A stretch of 64,000 nt of DNA from Hygrophila difformis (lineage: Eukaryota > Streptophyta > Magnoliopsida > Lamiales > Acanthaceae). The translations under genes were made by a program, and so were the position numbers. Shown here in pieces: positions 32,862 to 44,280 of the stretch; position 1 is the stretch's first letter, and every line of letters starts with the position of its first letter. The stretch lies in contig JAOANR010000003.1 of NCBI GenBank assembly GCA_030278955.1, positions 27,357,227 through 27,421,226 on the forward strand, written 5' to 3'. Under the pieces are notes generated by a model. It was not told the origin of the DNA, made no database searches, and saw only the letters and a list, made by a program, of their open reading frames with translations.

Positions 32862-33135
32862 CTCTCGCTCTGTCAATTGTCATCGCGTGGCTATAAAAAT
32901 CCTTTCTCGCTTTGTTAATTACAACGCGAGAAAACATTCTTGAACAATTTCCAGAGTAAAATGGTCTCGCTTTGTTTTTCAACAAAGCGTAGACATCAAA
33001 CTCTTATTACTTAACAACTTATCAGATTTAACAGGATAAGAATTTGAACTGATCACCTCGCATCATAACTTTTATAAAGCGTGAGCAAGAGTAATTCCTT
33101 TTTAACTCACGCTTTGACAAAACTACAGGAGCGTG
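32862..33135. repeat. Cluster of CGCTTTGT / ACAAAGCG-type short inverted repeats
   Basis: At least five imperfect or perfect palindromes follow one another: 32862-32890, 32909-32932, 32964-32993, 33056-33085 and a perfect 10-base stem AAAGCGTGAG (33076-33085) with CTCACGCTTT (33106-33115). The same word types occur upstream of the TATA box in both LTRs of this element. Confidence 0.75.
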
Positions 33136-33328
33136 GCCTTAGAATTCATTCATACTTAATTTCCAAAAACTTAACACTCAAAAACCTGGTTGAAGATTCT
33201 TATCTCATCCTCCTTCATTCCATCACAGCTTCATTTCTCGAATTCCTGAAAATAAAGAATAAAAGAATTAGAGATGGAAAATAAATCTAAAGAAAAGGGA
33301 AATACTACTCAGTTAACCTGGGTAGCAT

Positions 33329-33353
33329 CCACCCCCCTATTTTTTTTTTTTTT
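33329..33353 (-). other. Internal polypurine stretch after integrase
   Basis: On the minus strand a run of A, then TAGGGGGGTGGA, begins about 20 bases after the integrase stop. It has the form of a polypurine tract but does not touch an LTR. Confidence 0.5.
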
Positions 33354-33374
33354 AAGAATTAAGAAAACAGAATA

Positions 33375-34613
33375 CTAAGGATTATCCAAATATTCAGTTT
33401 GGATATTTAAATCTTGTTGACCAATATATTCCTTTAGCCTGTGTCCATTCACAGTCTTTTCTCCTTCATTGAGCATAATTGTAACTGCTCCATTGTCATG
33501 AACAGCTACAACAGGAAATGGTCCTGTCCACCTTGATCTGAGCTTACCTGGAAATAATTTCAAACGAGAATTATAAAGCAGAACCAATTGACCAACAGAA
33601 AATTCCTTATGTTTAATTTTTGAATCATGAATTTTCTTAGTTCGATCTTTATAAATCTTGCTGCTTTCATATGCTTCCAGTCTCATCTCTTCCAATTTAG
33701 ACAGATCAAACTTCCTCTTATCTTGTCCTGACTGAAAATCCATGTTGAGCATTTTAATGGCCCAATATGCTCTATGTTCTAGCTCAACTGGGAGATGGCA
33801 TGCTTTTCCAAAAACTAATCTGTAGGGAGACATTCCTATAGGAGTTTTAAAAGCAGTTCTGTAAGCCCATAAAGCATCATCTAGCTTCTTTGACCAGTCT
33901 TTTCTTGTGATATTCACAGAAGCTTGTAAAATGTGCTTGATTTCCTTATTAGATACCTCCACCTGTCCACTTGTCTGAGGATGATATGGTGATCCAACTT
34001 TATGATGAACACCATACTGCTTCAGTAATTTCTCGAAGAGTTTATTCACAAAGTGAGATCCTCCATCAGATACAATGGCACGAGGGGCTCCAAACCTGGT
34101 AAAAATATTCTTCTGTAGAAATTTAGTAACTTGTTTAGCTTCATTATTGGGTAAGGCTACTGCTTCTACCCATTTTGAGACATAATCAACAGCTACTAGA
34201 ATATAATGATTCCCAAAAGATGGGGGAAATGGTCCCATAAAATCAATTCCCCAAACATCAAATATCTCTACTTCTAAAATCCCTTTTTGAGGCATTTCTT
34301 CTCTCATTGAAATGTTTCCCAGTCTTTGGCATCTGTCACACATCTTTATAAGTTTCTGGGAATCCAAAAAGATAGTTGGCCAATAAAACCCACAGTCTAA
34401 AACTTTTCTAGCAGTCCTAGCAGGACCATGATGGCCTCCGAAAGGGTTCTCATGACACTTTCTAACAATTTGGAAACCTTCTTTTTTCATGAACACAGCG
34501 CCTAATAACCTGATCGGAACAAAACTTGAATAAAAAGGGGTCATCCCAATAGTATTTCTGAATTTCTCTGAAAAATCTTGACTTCTGATGAGAGTCTTTA
34601 AACTTTGGGACAA
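33375..34613 (-). pseudogene. pol: Integrase of the Athila-like element
   Basis: The productive part begins near 34487, where an extra base in a T run (34482-34487) separates it from the RT frame. It has the zinc module ([11 protein letters not shown] to CDRCQRLG), the core with catalytic acids in [24 protein letters not shown] and [15 protein letters not shown], and an Athila-type C-terminal region ([28 protein letters not shown]). Length and motifs are normal for the family. Apart from the frame change it looks intact and ends just before the internal purine stretch. Confidence 0.92.
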
Positions 34614-37600
34614 TCTTGCAAGCTAGATAATTAGCAAAATCTGAAAACCAAGGACAATCAAATTGATGCAACTGCAAAGCATACAATTGTTCATCTGGAA
34701 ATTTATCATTTACAACTTCATCCTTCTCTGTTTTCTCCTCCAATCTAGAAAGATGGTCTGCTACTCCATTATCTTTTCCTTTTCTATCCTTGATAATAAT
34801 GTCAAATTCTTGTAGAAGTAAAACCCATCTTATCAGCCTCGGTTTGGCTTCTTGCTTTGAGAAAAGATATCGTAATGCAGAATGATCTGTGTAAACTATA
34901 GTTTGGGCTCCAATAAGATACTGTCTGAACTTGTCAAAAGCAAAAACTACAGCATACATTTCCTTTTCTGTAGTAGTGTAGTTTATCTGAGCATCATTAA
35001 GAGTATGACTAGCATAATAGATAACATGATGTTTGCCTTCTTTATGTTGCCCCAAAACTGCTCCTACTGCATTCTCACTTCCATCACACATAAGCTCAAA
35101 GGGTAGACTCCAATCAGGAGACTGAACTATAGGTGCAGTGATTAATTTCTCCTTCAAAGTCTTAAAAGCTGTCAAACAATCTTCATCAAAGCTAAATGTC
35201 ACATCCTTATGAAGAAGATTACATAAAGGTCTTGCTATCTTAGAAAAATCCTTAATAAACCTTCTATAAAAACCAGCATGACCAAGAAAACTCCTTACTG
35301 CCTTAATTGTTTTGGGTGGTGGTAGATTTGCTATTACAGAAACTTTAGCCTTGTCTACTTCTATTCCTGCTCTAGATACTTTATGTCCTAGAACAATTCC
35401 TTCCTGAACCATGAAATGACACTTTTCCCAATTAAGAACTAGGTTAGTGTCCTCACATCTCTGCAAAATTTTTGACAAATTTTTTAAAGAATCTTCAAAG
35501 TCAGTTCCATGAACAGTAAAATCATCCATAAACACTTCAATGCATTTTTCAATAAAATCAGAGAAAATACTCATCATGCATCTTTGAAACGTAGCAGGAG
35601 CATTACATAATCCAAAAGGCATTCTTCTATAAGCAAATGTTCCATATGGGCAAGTAAAAGTTGTTTTCTCATGATCCTCACTAGCAATTACTATTTGATT
35701 ATAACCTGAATAACCATCTAAAAAGCTGTAAAATGGTTTACCTGACAGTCTTTCTAACATTTGATCAATGAATGGTAAAGGAAAATGATCTTTTCTTGTG
35801 GCAGTGTTTAATTTTCTATAATCAATGCAAACTCTCCAACCAGTTACTGGTCTTGTTGCTACTTCATCACCATGTTCATTGGTCACAATACAAATCCCAC
35901 CCTTTTTGGGTACAACTTGTGTTGGACTCACCCATTTACTATCAGAGATAGGATAGATTATACCTGCATCAAGTAGCTTGATTACCTCCTTCTTGACAAC
36001 TTCCTGCATTGGTGGATTTAGCCTCCTTTGTGGTTGTCTGGACGGTTTGTATTCATCCTCCATCAGAATCCTATGCATACAAATGTGTGGACTGATGCCT
36101 TTGATATCTGCTATAGTCCAAGCAATTGCCTGAATATGATTTTTAAGAGTACCTACTAGAGCTTGTTCTTGTTCTTTACTCAATTTGGATGAAATTATTA
36201 CCGGAAGCTTCTTTTTGTCTGCCAAAAAGGCATACTTAAGATGTTCTGGTAATACTTTAAGCTCAAGCTCAGGTGGATTTTCTATTGATGGAATTAATTT
36301 GCTTCGAGTTTGCACTTCCATCTTTAAATCAGATCCTTCATCAGAAGGGTCTGTTTTATCAATGTCATCCTCAGATTGCTCTGAAGATGGCATATCCTCA
36401 CTTTCTGATCCATCCTTGATTTCACCAGTCTCAGGATCAGCGAATCTAACCGCGCACAAGTAAGCAAAAGTAGCATCTTTAGCATTTGTGAGTGGGGTGA
36501 GATTGTTCTCAGTTACATCAGTAGTAAAGAGATTATAGTAATAAAAAAGATTTCCCCCCTCCATAGTACTAGCATCTAATTCCTTCCCCGCTACATTGGT
36601 TTCAAAAGCGTTAAAAGGATATGTTGACATCTTCATCATGTCGAAAGTGACCTCGTGGTTATCAACATGAAGTTTCACTATGCCATTCTTTGCATCAATC
36701 ATGGCTCCCGCAGTCACCAGAAAAGGCCTCCCTAATATGATAGGAATTCTAACATTTTCGTCGATATCAAGAATGACAAAGTCAGCTGGAAAACAAAGGC
36801 CTCCTGTCTTTACTATAACAACTTCAATGATCCCTTCTGGTCTGGTGCTCGATTGGTCAACAAAGAAGAGGGTCATATTAACTGGCCTCATCTTTCCCAA
36901 ATCCAAACGTCTCGCCATGGCAAGTGGCATTACATTGATGCTGCTTCCTAAGTCACAGAGTCCTCGCCCAGCTTCTTTACAGTTGATAATCAGAGGTAAA
37001 GTGAAACTCCCTGGATCTTCAAGCTTTGGAGGAATCCTTTGTTGAAGAACCAAGCTACAATTTTGATTTAAGACCACCATTTGCTGCTCTCCTGCACTTC
37101 GTTTCCCTGAAATTAATTCTTTCAGAAACTTAGCGTAAGTGGGCATTTCAGCAATTAATTCAACCAAAGGGATTGATATTTCAATGGCCTTAATCTTTTC
37201 AAGAAGTTTCTTAAATTTAATTTCTTGAAGATCGTTTTTGAGTCTCCCAGGATATGGTATCCTGGGCATGTGTTCATCCAGTGAATCCTTTTTGTTACCT
37301 GTAGAGTTAGGATTATCATTACCTCCCTCTTTTTCCTTCGGAAAGGAATATCCTGAGACATTCTTTTCCAAACCCTTATCCTCAAGTATCTGTCTTTGTT
37401 CAGGGTTATCATCTTCTTCCATTGTTTGAACATCCTTGAACTTTTTCTGCTGCAGCAACCTATCTCTTTTCTTTTCAAATTCAGGATCAACAACCTCTTT
37501 TCCTCCCCTCAATGTAACTGCCTTACATTGTGGGTTTGTTTCAGAAGAACTTGGTAATTTTCCTTTTTCTCTCTGCTGTAGTAATTTGGCCATCTCTGTT

Positions 37601-37920
37601 ACTGAATTCTCAACATTCTTGATTGAAGCCTGCAGTTGGTTATTCGTCTCCGTCTGCTTAACAATGAACTCCTTCAGAGCATTCTCCACCTTTAAAGAGT
37701 AAGTATTATCTTGGGCAACAGGATAAGGTTGTTGTGGAAAGTTCACCGGGACTGGTGCAAACTGTCCAAATGGCCTATTCTGTTGGTTCATCTGTTGGAA
37801 AGGTCTCTGTGGGTACATCTGTTGTTGTGGATAAAATGGTTGTGGAGGACGAAACTGCTGCTGATTTTGTTGTTGTGGGTTCAGAAGATGATGCATTTTG
37901 TGCGTTCTGAGTATTACCAT
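34488..37920 (-). pseudogene. pol: Gag end, protease, RT and RNase H of the Athila-like element
   Basis: A long open frame of about 1150 codons. It starts in the Gln/Pro-rich end of gag, which overlaps the gag frame at 37775-37920 with an offset. The protease has the Athila form CDLGSSINVMPL (about residue 320). RT shows VCIDYRKLNTATRKDHFPLP, YSGYNQIVI and the catalytic VFMDDFTVHG. RNase H shows LMCDGSENAVGAVLG, TTTEKEMYAVVFAF and YTDHSALRYLF, then KGKDNGVADHLSRLE. All catalytic landmarks are present. The frame is lost at the T run 34482-34487 before the integrase zinc module. Confidence 0.95.
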
Positions 37921-39184
37921 AACTCAGATTCGGGTGTTTATTCTGAAATCCGGTGTAGTTACAACTCTCATCTTGCTTTGGGGCTTCCTGAATTTGTGGA
38001 CACTGATCATTGTGATGTGGCCCTGAGCAAATTCCGCACTGATACACCGGTTCCATTGGAGCAGGTTGAAGGATCATCACTGGTTGCTGTTGTTGTTGAT
38101 GCTGTTGATTTGTTTGCTGAGCCAACTGTAGTTCAGCAATCTGCTTAGTGAGTGCTGCAAATTTCTCTTCATTCTTGTCTGTATGGATGACAAGACTCTT
38201 TCTGGTAGGAGATGGTGGATCATCATCTTGGAGGACTGCTCTGCTAGCTGTCATGGTGTCTATTGTTGACCACGCTCTATCAAGTGGCATCTGAAGTAAT
38301 TGTTCCCCTCCAGTGGCATTAATCATCATCTGCCAAGTGTGAGTGAGTCGAGTGAAGAAGATCTTTAACAGTCTTCTTTCTGTTATGCCATGCTGTGGGC
38401 ATCTCTTAAGCATGTCAAAGAATCTGTCCCGAGCATCCTGCAGAGACTCTCCTTTTCTCATCTTGAAACTAGGGATCTTGTCTACCCACTCATCTACTTT
38501 GCTTTCAGGAAAATACTTGAGTAGGAAGTTCCTGACTAATTCTGGCCAAGTAGCCTTCTGTTGAGCATTCAATGAATCATACCATTCTTTCGCTGAGCCA
38601 TCCAGAGAGAATGGAAACATAGCCAATTGAATGGTTTCCCTTGAGGCTCTTCCTTTCTTCACTGTCTTACTTAGTTCAACAAACTTTTTGAGATGTAAAT
38701 GTGGATCTTCAGCACTCATTCCATAAAAGGCTCTAGACGATGCTAGGTTTAATATACCAGGCGGTATATCAACCTCCTCATCCGTTCGAGCCAAATATTG
38801 ATCGACATTAGGCTGCCATGGGTGATATTGCTCTTCTTGAGGATTCGGAACAGGATTAGCAAAATTTGGTGGAAAATAGTGTTGATGAATAAATTGTGGT
38901 GCAGCAGCCCTCTGCGGTGCTTGAAAAGGTCCTCGAAGTGGAACATTTTGCTGATTATCTGGTTGTCCGTTTGGTAAGTTTCCAGGTCCGTCATTCTGTC
39001 CATTGTTAGCCATCCTAGTTATGGTTGAAAGATTTCCTTCTGCAAGATCTCTCTGTCTCCTTCTTGCACTTGCTCTAATCAGCCTTGCTGTTCTCTCAAG
39101 TTCACAATTAAAAGGAAGCAAAGGTGGTCTTGAAGATCGAGTTATTCTCTCGCTCATAAACTGTTGAGACTTCTCTGTGAACAA
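37775..39184 (-). CDS. gag: Gag of the Athila-like element
   Basis: About 469 codons. After an Arg-rich start there is a Pro/Gln/Asn-rich stretch, then the Athila capsid core (MSAEDPHLHLKKFVELSKT, ETIQLAMFPFSLDGSAKEWY, ATWPELVRNFLLKYFP) and a zinc-binding motif CGICSGPHHNDQC. Near residues 430-440 the reading passes into the other frame, where the normal gag C-terminus continues (Gln/Pro-rich). The last 35 or so residues here, rich in Thr and Ser, are probably out of frame. Either a base was lost or gag and pol are joined by frameshifting; single-frame gag-pol is usual in Athila. Confidence 0.88.
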   Translation of the reverse strand: MFTEKSQQFMSERITRSSRPPLLPFNCELERTARLIRASARRRQRDLAEGNLSTITRMANNGQNDGPGNLPNGQPDNQQNVPLRGPFQAPQRAAAPQFIHQHYFPPNFANPVPNPQEEQYHPWQPNVDQYLARTDEEVDIPPGILNLASSRAFYGMSAEDPHLHLKKFVELSKTVKKGRASRETIQLAMFPFSLDGSAKEWYDSLNAQQKATWPELVRNFLLKYFPESKVDEWVDKIPSFKMRKGESLQDARDRFFDMLKRCPQHGITERRLLKIFFTRLTHTWQMMINATGGEQLLQMPLDRAWSTIDTMTASRAVLQDDDPPSPTRKSLVIHTDKNEEKFAALTKQIAELQLAQQTNQQHQQQQQPVMILQPAPMEPVYQCGICSGPHHNDQCPQIQEAPKQDESCNYTGFQNKHPNLSYGNTQNAQNASSSEPTTTKSAAVSSSTTILSTTTDVPTETFPTDEPTE

Positions 39185-39279
39185 AATGAAAGAATTTATG
39201 AATTTATTATGGTGTAAAGTAAATAATTACAATTAAACCAAAGAGTATCTACAGTTCTAAAATTCATAACGCTACACGA

Positions 39280-39297
39280 TCCCCGGCAACGGCGCCA
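39280..39297 (-). other. Athila-type primer binding site
   Basis: On the minus strand TGGCGCCGTTGCCGGGGA directly follows the 5' LTR. This is the primer site form typical of Athila elements. Confidence 0.92.
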
Positions 39298-42200
39298 TGA
39301 AGCTTTGAGGTAAAACCCCGCTGCAATGCCCCCCGACAGCCTTTACACTATAACTCCTATAGGGCTGTTAAAAAGCTTGCCTAGTTTTTCCGACCGAAAG
39401 CGCACGGTATCAAGCTGCAATATTTATTTTTATTGTCGGGATCGTTCAATAGAGAGTTACACGATAGAAGTGTTTTAATAGAATTATTAACTCTAGAATC
39501 TGTCTCTACTCTTGATTTAAGAATATTGTAATGATGATTACTAAAGAATACTGCTGAATGGTAAATGCTCAAAGCTTTAAACAGAGTAAAGAAAGCAATT
39601 AAAATGATGTCGAACATTATGGTTATATTCATGTGTTTAAAATGTCACGGACCAAATCAAATGAAATAAGAATATGATGAGAATATCATACTTCATTGGC
39701 TAAAACATAATGAAAGTCCATTGAGATAGAAAAATCCTTTATACACTTAATCAAATCTTCATGTCTTAAATCACTTCCCAAGACAGGTACTTATGATTCA
39801 GTGTCATGACATTCTAAGCTCTGAAATCATGGAATACCATCATCACAGAATGATCGGTCAGACTCTTTCTGTGATAAAAGCTCTTCAAAATTGTCACTTA
39901 ATCTTTTTCTTTCAAACTCAGATTAAGCCTTTGACAACTCGAGGTCACTTCTAAATCATACTATATTTATCTGGACTTGAAGTTGTTCTTTTTATTACTC
40001 TGATCAAATTGATCTTATGACCCTGTGTTGGATGTCCTCTACAATAAGTGAAAAAGCTAGTATTTAAATCTATCATCCAATGTCTTCATAAGACTTGTTT
40101 CCTCAGAGTAATTCCTGCAAGCATTCGTAAGGAATAATAGTCTTGTAAGTATATCAAGATGAAATTGCTATTCAAATTCCTTGACTTATCCAGACTACTC
40201 AGATTTGTATGAATGATTCAGCTTGAGAAATCTCTGTAAACAGTTCCAAATATCCATGATTTAACTCAGGATTAGCAGACTGTAAGAGAAATATTTAATC
40301 TCCTACTCATAGCATATAGCGATAACTATAAGGCCATGAACCCTGGAAATTAATCTTCCTGATACTCTACTAATTATTAGGACAAAAGATGGTTTTTGAA
40401 ACATCTTTCCCTTTTAAACGACAGGTACTAAATGCCCAACTAAAGAACGAGTTTGTTCTTCATTAGTCCTGAGTAAATAATGATTGAGAAAACCTATATC
40501 ATCATCTTTCTCAGTGTACCAGTTAATAATACGAATTGCAGATATGAATTGTGAGTCTGTAATTATGAAGTAAGATTACTCATCATAGACTGGGAAGTAT
40601 CCCAAAATATTATATGTATATGTAATATTATATGTATAAAGAAATGTTGAGGGTTCTGAATCCTCTTAATCAAAATGCAAGGGTGTTTCCAAAATATACA
40701 TCGGAAACTAGACAGAATTAGGAAATAACTTTCCCAAGAAAAAGAATTTGAGAAATAATTCTGCAAAATAAATGTCCAAAGTAGCTCGCAGTAACTACTT
40801 TGGATTTCAAACTATGAACATTCCAATTTTCCGCACGCTATGTCTGTACAGCGTGGAGGGAGTTAATATTCAAATAATGTTCCTCAGATTTTGTTTATAC
40901 AAAGAACTGAATGCCTCGCGGTAATTTCTGTAAGAATGCGGCGAGGTACTCAATTCCTACTTATAGATAGGGGTTATATATGTATAAGAAGTAAAAGTGG
41001 ATGATTGATACCCTGTAAAATGGATATCAAATCTATTGCTATTATAGATTGGTCCTCTCGCTTTGTCAGATTGACATCGCGTGAGTATTAGAATAGCCTT
41101 TGTCACAGCAGATCTATCTGGATATTTCCTCGCGTCATCTTTTAGGATGAAGCGAGGGTTTACCCTTATTCGAAGTAAATGATCGGAATTTATAACTGTC
41201 ATAACTACCTTCTGGGATTTCCGTTTAGAAAATTATGAACCTAGAATCTTTTGCATCCAAATTCATGAACTCGGAGCTATTGATTCTTAAAGATTATCAA
41301 GCGATGATTAACACTGCATGGGTCTCTAGGAACCTTTTAGAGTTCTGAACATTAAACGCTATGATTCTCTTTTGTGTACATAACAATATCGACAGAAATT
41401 CGAGTAAATTCATAATTCTGCCAGATCATACCTAACTCGGTTACAATATCCAAACTTCTTGCGTAATTGGAACGAACAATTTACGAATTGAAAATGTGGA
41501 AGTGTTATGATCTTTGAGAATCGAATTAGAGGTATGATGCGAAATCCAAATTGAATATTGGAGTTGAGGTTTATACTCTGCTGAAACAGAATTAAGAAAT
41601 GGAAATGGAAACCAGAAAGATAAGAAATTCACAATCTGATAACTGATCATTCTTCATGTATCTCAAATAACAAAGAATTAAAAACGAATACACCTGGAAA
41701 TCTGATTGCTATCAGAATAATGCAAAGATGAGCGAACAAGTCGGAAGTTAGATGATGATCGTCGTGATGGATGAACAAGCGATCCGAAAGCAACTCTCCT
41801 CCCAGGGTATCCTCAAGCTAATCTACAGCTAATCTTAAAGAAATCTACTACGAAATCGAATTACATATCTATGAAATCAAATTACAATTCTACGAACTCA
41901 AATTACAAATCTGAAGAACTCGAAGTAAATTGCAGGGAAAATTAAATCCTAACCTACCTACTAAACTCTAAAAAGTGGACTGGAGAGTAAAATCGAGCTA
42001 TTCTCTTCAATCTCCCGCCTGCTGAGCTGATTCCCCCAAGGGTCTTATTTATAGATGGGTGTTGTAACTGCTTGAGCCTTGGATGATAACCGCTCGCATC
42101 AGAATAACTCTCCTCTCGCTTTGTCCAGTTCCTTCAAAGCGAGAGTTCAGAAACTTAATCATCTTTCTCAACAAGGCGAGGTCCTTCAATTTCTACAAAG

Positions 42201-42641
42201 AATTTGCTTCTCGCCATGATGGATAAAACTTTCTGTCTTGCACAGATTTTCTTCCCTCGCGATGTCAAACAATCATCGCGTGGACTTTAGCATCTGCACA
42301 TTTTCCTTAAATCTTTTCCTGATTTCAAAAACAAGCCCTCGCACCATTCCTTTTCTTTCCTCGCTATGTCCTTTCCTCCTACTGTTGCTTTCCAGCTTAA
42401 CTTCCTGATAAATGACAAAGCGTGGATCAGTTCAATAGAAACACAGCGTGCGAGACTTGAAGAAAACTTAGAATTTCAAGCCATTTTCAGTGTAATTCCA
42501 ACTTCTTCACAATCTTAATTCTTTTTCCATCTTTTCTGATCCTCTATGAATATTCATCAAAAATCAATGGAATTAAGAACAAAAGAACATGACTAAGACA
42601 CTAAATTGGACGCAAATGACAGTCATAAAAGGCTGTCATCA
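39298..42641 (-). repeat. 5' LTR of the Athila-like element (plus-strand right)
   Basis: It matches 17548-20892. As the upstream LTR it would drive the genomic RNA; its TATA box is at 42044-42054 on the minus strand, with the CGCTTTG-type palindromes upstream at about 42090-42460. Differences from the other LTR are mostly single substitutions plus a few one- to three-base indels. Confidence 0.95.
42044..42054 (-). promoter_or_regulatory. TATA box of the Athila-like 5' LTR
   Basis: CTATAAATAAG on the minus strand, conserved in both LTRs. It is followed by pyrimidine-rich sequence and preceded by a dense set of short palindromes. Confidence 0.65.
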
Positions 42642-42646
42642 CTAGC

Positions 42647-42843
42647 GGAGGTCAGGTGAAGAGTCGATGGGGAGTCGTCGGAGAGGAGGGCCAGGACCAG
42701 GTAATGGCATTAAAGTTGGGATCGGGGCGGGAATTTTGGGTAGGGTCCGGAAGATGGATGGTGGGCAAAATAAATAAGGATTTCATGAATCATGTGAGTG
42801 GTTGACTGGTTGGTTACTATCGTTTATTTTGCCCATCGTTTAT
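42647..42843. other. Host sequence right of the Athila-like element
   Basis: Unique, first purine/GC-rich then AT-rich. A short plus-strand frame could cross the repaired insertion site, but it is too short to call. It includes the repeated phrase tatcgtttattt, which occurs again after the MITE. Confidence 0.4.
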
Positions 42844-42846
42844 TTA

Positions 42847-43305
42847 GGGCCCGTTTGGATTGCCTTTTGAAAAAAGCAGAACCCAAAAGCAGAAGTAGAA
42901 GTGAAAGCCAAAAGCAGAAGCGGGTAACTTTTGTGTTTGGATGAAATATTTGAAAAGCAGCTTTTATTCAATAATGTGTTTGGATGTGTAAAAGTAAAAA
43001 GTGCTTTTAAAATGTGTAAATTACCAAAAAGGATATGCTATTTATATAGGATAGTAGTATTTATAGTGTAATTTAAATAAATTAGTAGGGAAATTTATGA
43101 CCATTCACACATTACTAGGTGTTTTTGGCTTCTGCTTTTCGGAGAAGCAACCCCTGGGCTGCTTCTCCCAAAAGCACTTTTGCAGCTTTTCGAGGTGCTT
43201 CTGCTTTTTCAAAAAAGCCAAACCAAACGTTTCTTTTTCCCTAAAAGTTCTTTTGGCAGAAGCAAAAGCCAAAAGCACATTGGTAGAAGCCAATCCAAAC
43301 ACCTC
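42847..43305. mobile_element. Tourist-like MITE (PIF/Harbinger type)
   Basis: The 459-base element has imperfect terminal inverted repeats: GGGCCCGTTTGGATTG at the left, and CCAATCCAAACACCTC at the right. TTA is duplicated at 42844-42846 and 43306-43308, as expected for the Harbinger superfamily. The inside is full of AAAAGCAGAAGC-type words and their complements, so it can fold on itself. The right part (about 43118-43305) starts and ends with matching inverted ends and may be a smaller hairpin unit. No coding capacity. Confidence 0.75.
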
Positions 43306-43308
43306 TTA

Positions 43309-43945
43309 CTATCGGATGATCCTTATTTTGTTGAAAAATACTATCGTTTATTTATATGCGTGGTTACATCCCCAATTTTTACCTAACTTTGCCGATTCCT
43401 TTTTAACAAAATGCTAGATTTTTTTGCCCGCTGCGCATGAGTGTTGAACTTATATGAGTTTACAAAATGATAATATAATTTGTTTTTTTGGATTACATGA
43501 GCTCAACAACAAACATTGCCAAAAATAATTCTTCATCAATCTTTTATAACATAGCTTGCTACATCAGTATCCTTTTTGTTCTTCAGCTCCCAGTAGTCGG
43601 TTATGTTGTTCTTCAACCATGTTGACAACGTCATCACAACCTCTATTATCTTCACAATTCTATCGAAACATAGACCTATCAATATCTTTAATTTGCATTA
43701 TTAAGTTTCTAAAAAATATCAATTTACTTGCTAATATGTTGTCCATTTTGACTACTATAACTATCCCTATAGTTTTTAAAGAATACTATTAGTTATGTAT
43801 TTTGGGCTTATACCGTGTATCTCCATACCACATTGGATCTAAGAGTAATTCCTTAAAGATCTGGTGGGTATTTAAGTGTTGTCTATCCCAAAGCATAATT
43901 CTGCATATATACACAAATCAAACTAATTCTAAGATTGTTTTGGGG
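43309..43945. other. AT-rich intergenic sequence
   Basis: I see nothing recognisable here; only short open frames without domains. Confidence 0.5.
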
Positions 43946-43951
43946 ATTTAG

Positions 43952-44130
43952 AGGACGGCGGGCTTGGCCTAGTGGTCATGTCCCCGAACTCCTAACCTAC
44001 GGGTTGGGGGTTCGATTCCCCACCCAGCCCCTATCTGACTATCCCACCCGTTTCACATTTGTAATTTTTGTGCTATGGGCTCCTACCATCTATTTCCTAG
44101 CTTGTTTAGGCTGTTAAGCAAAAGAAAAAT
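43952..44130 (+). mobile_element. tRNA-derived SINE, copy 1
   Basis: A tRNA-like head with pol III box A TGGCCTAGTGG (43965-43975) and box B GGTTCGATTCC (44009-44019) is followed by a body (tttgtaattt, tgctatgggctcctacca, ttcctagcttg) and a short A-rich tail. The arm pairing is partial, so it is a SINE rather than a working tRNA. The body matches copy 2 at 44281-44441. Target duplications are unclear; attta occurs near both ends. Confidence 0.72.
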
Positions 44131-44280
44131 TTAATAATTCACCATGCATTATTTAAACTTTTTTTTGTCATCTTTTCATTCATTAAATCTTATACATGGA
44201 TTTTAAATTTTTGTTTCAATTAGTTTCTATGGACTAATCTTAATTTTATAATTAATAAATTTTAATTATATTTACTTTTT

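Larger units (their letters stand above)
17548..42641 (-). mobile_element. Giant Athila-like LTR retroelement carrying F-box genes
   Basis: LTRs at 17548-20892 and 39298-42641, a duplication ctagc at 17543-17547 and 42642-42646, an Athila-type primer site beside the right LTR and a purine tract beside the left LTR define one 25.1 kb insertion read on the minus strand. Order: gag, protease, RT, RNase H, integrase, five F-box-like genes, long env-position coding region. Athila signatures include DLGSS in the protease and FMDDF in the RT. Typical Athila elements are shorter and have one env-like ORF after integrase; the F-box block adds about 6 kb. I see about 25-30 LTR differences (around 1%), so insertion is recent. 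One-base changes in homopolymers break gag-pol and the env-position region. Confidence 0.92.

Noticed and set aside
42647..42846. A host exon continuing from 17523-17547 across the Athila-like insertion
   Set aside because: A short frame can be traced with a possible splice donor, but there is no domain and too little sequence to support a gene call.
43960..44032. A functional tRNA gene
   Set aside because: Boxes A and B are present but arm pairing is incomplete and a SINE body and tail follow; copy 2 shows the same structure with target duplications.
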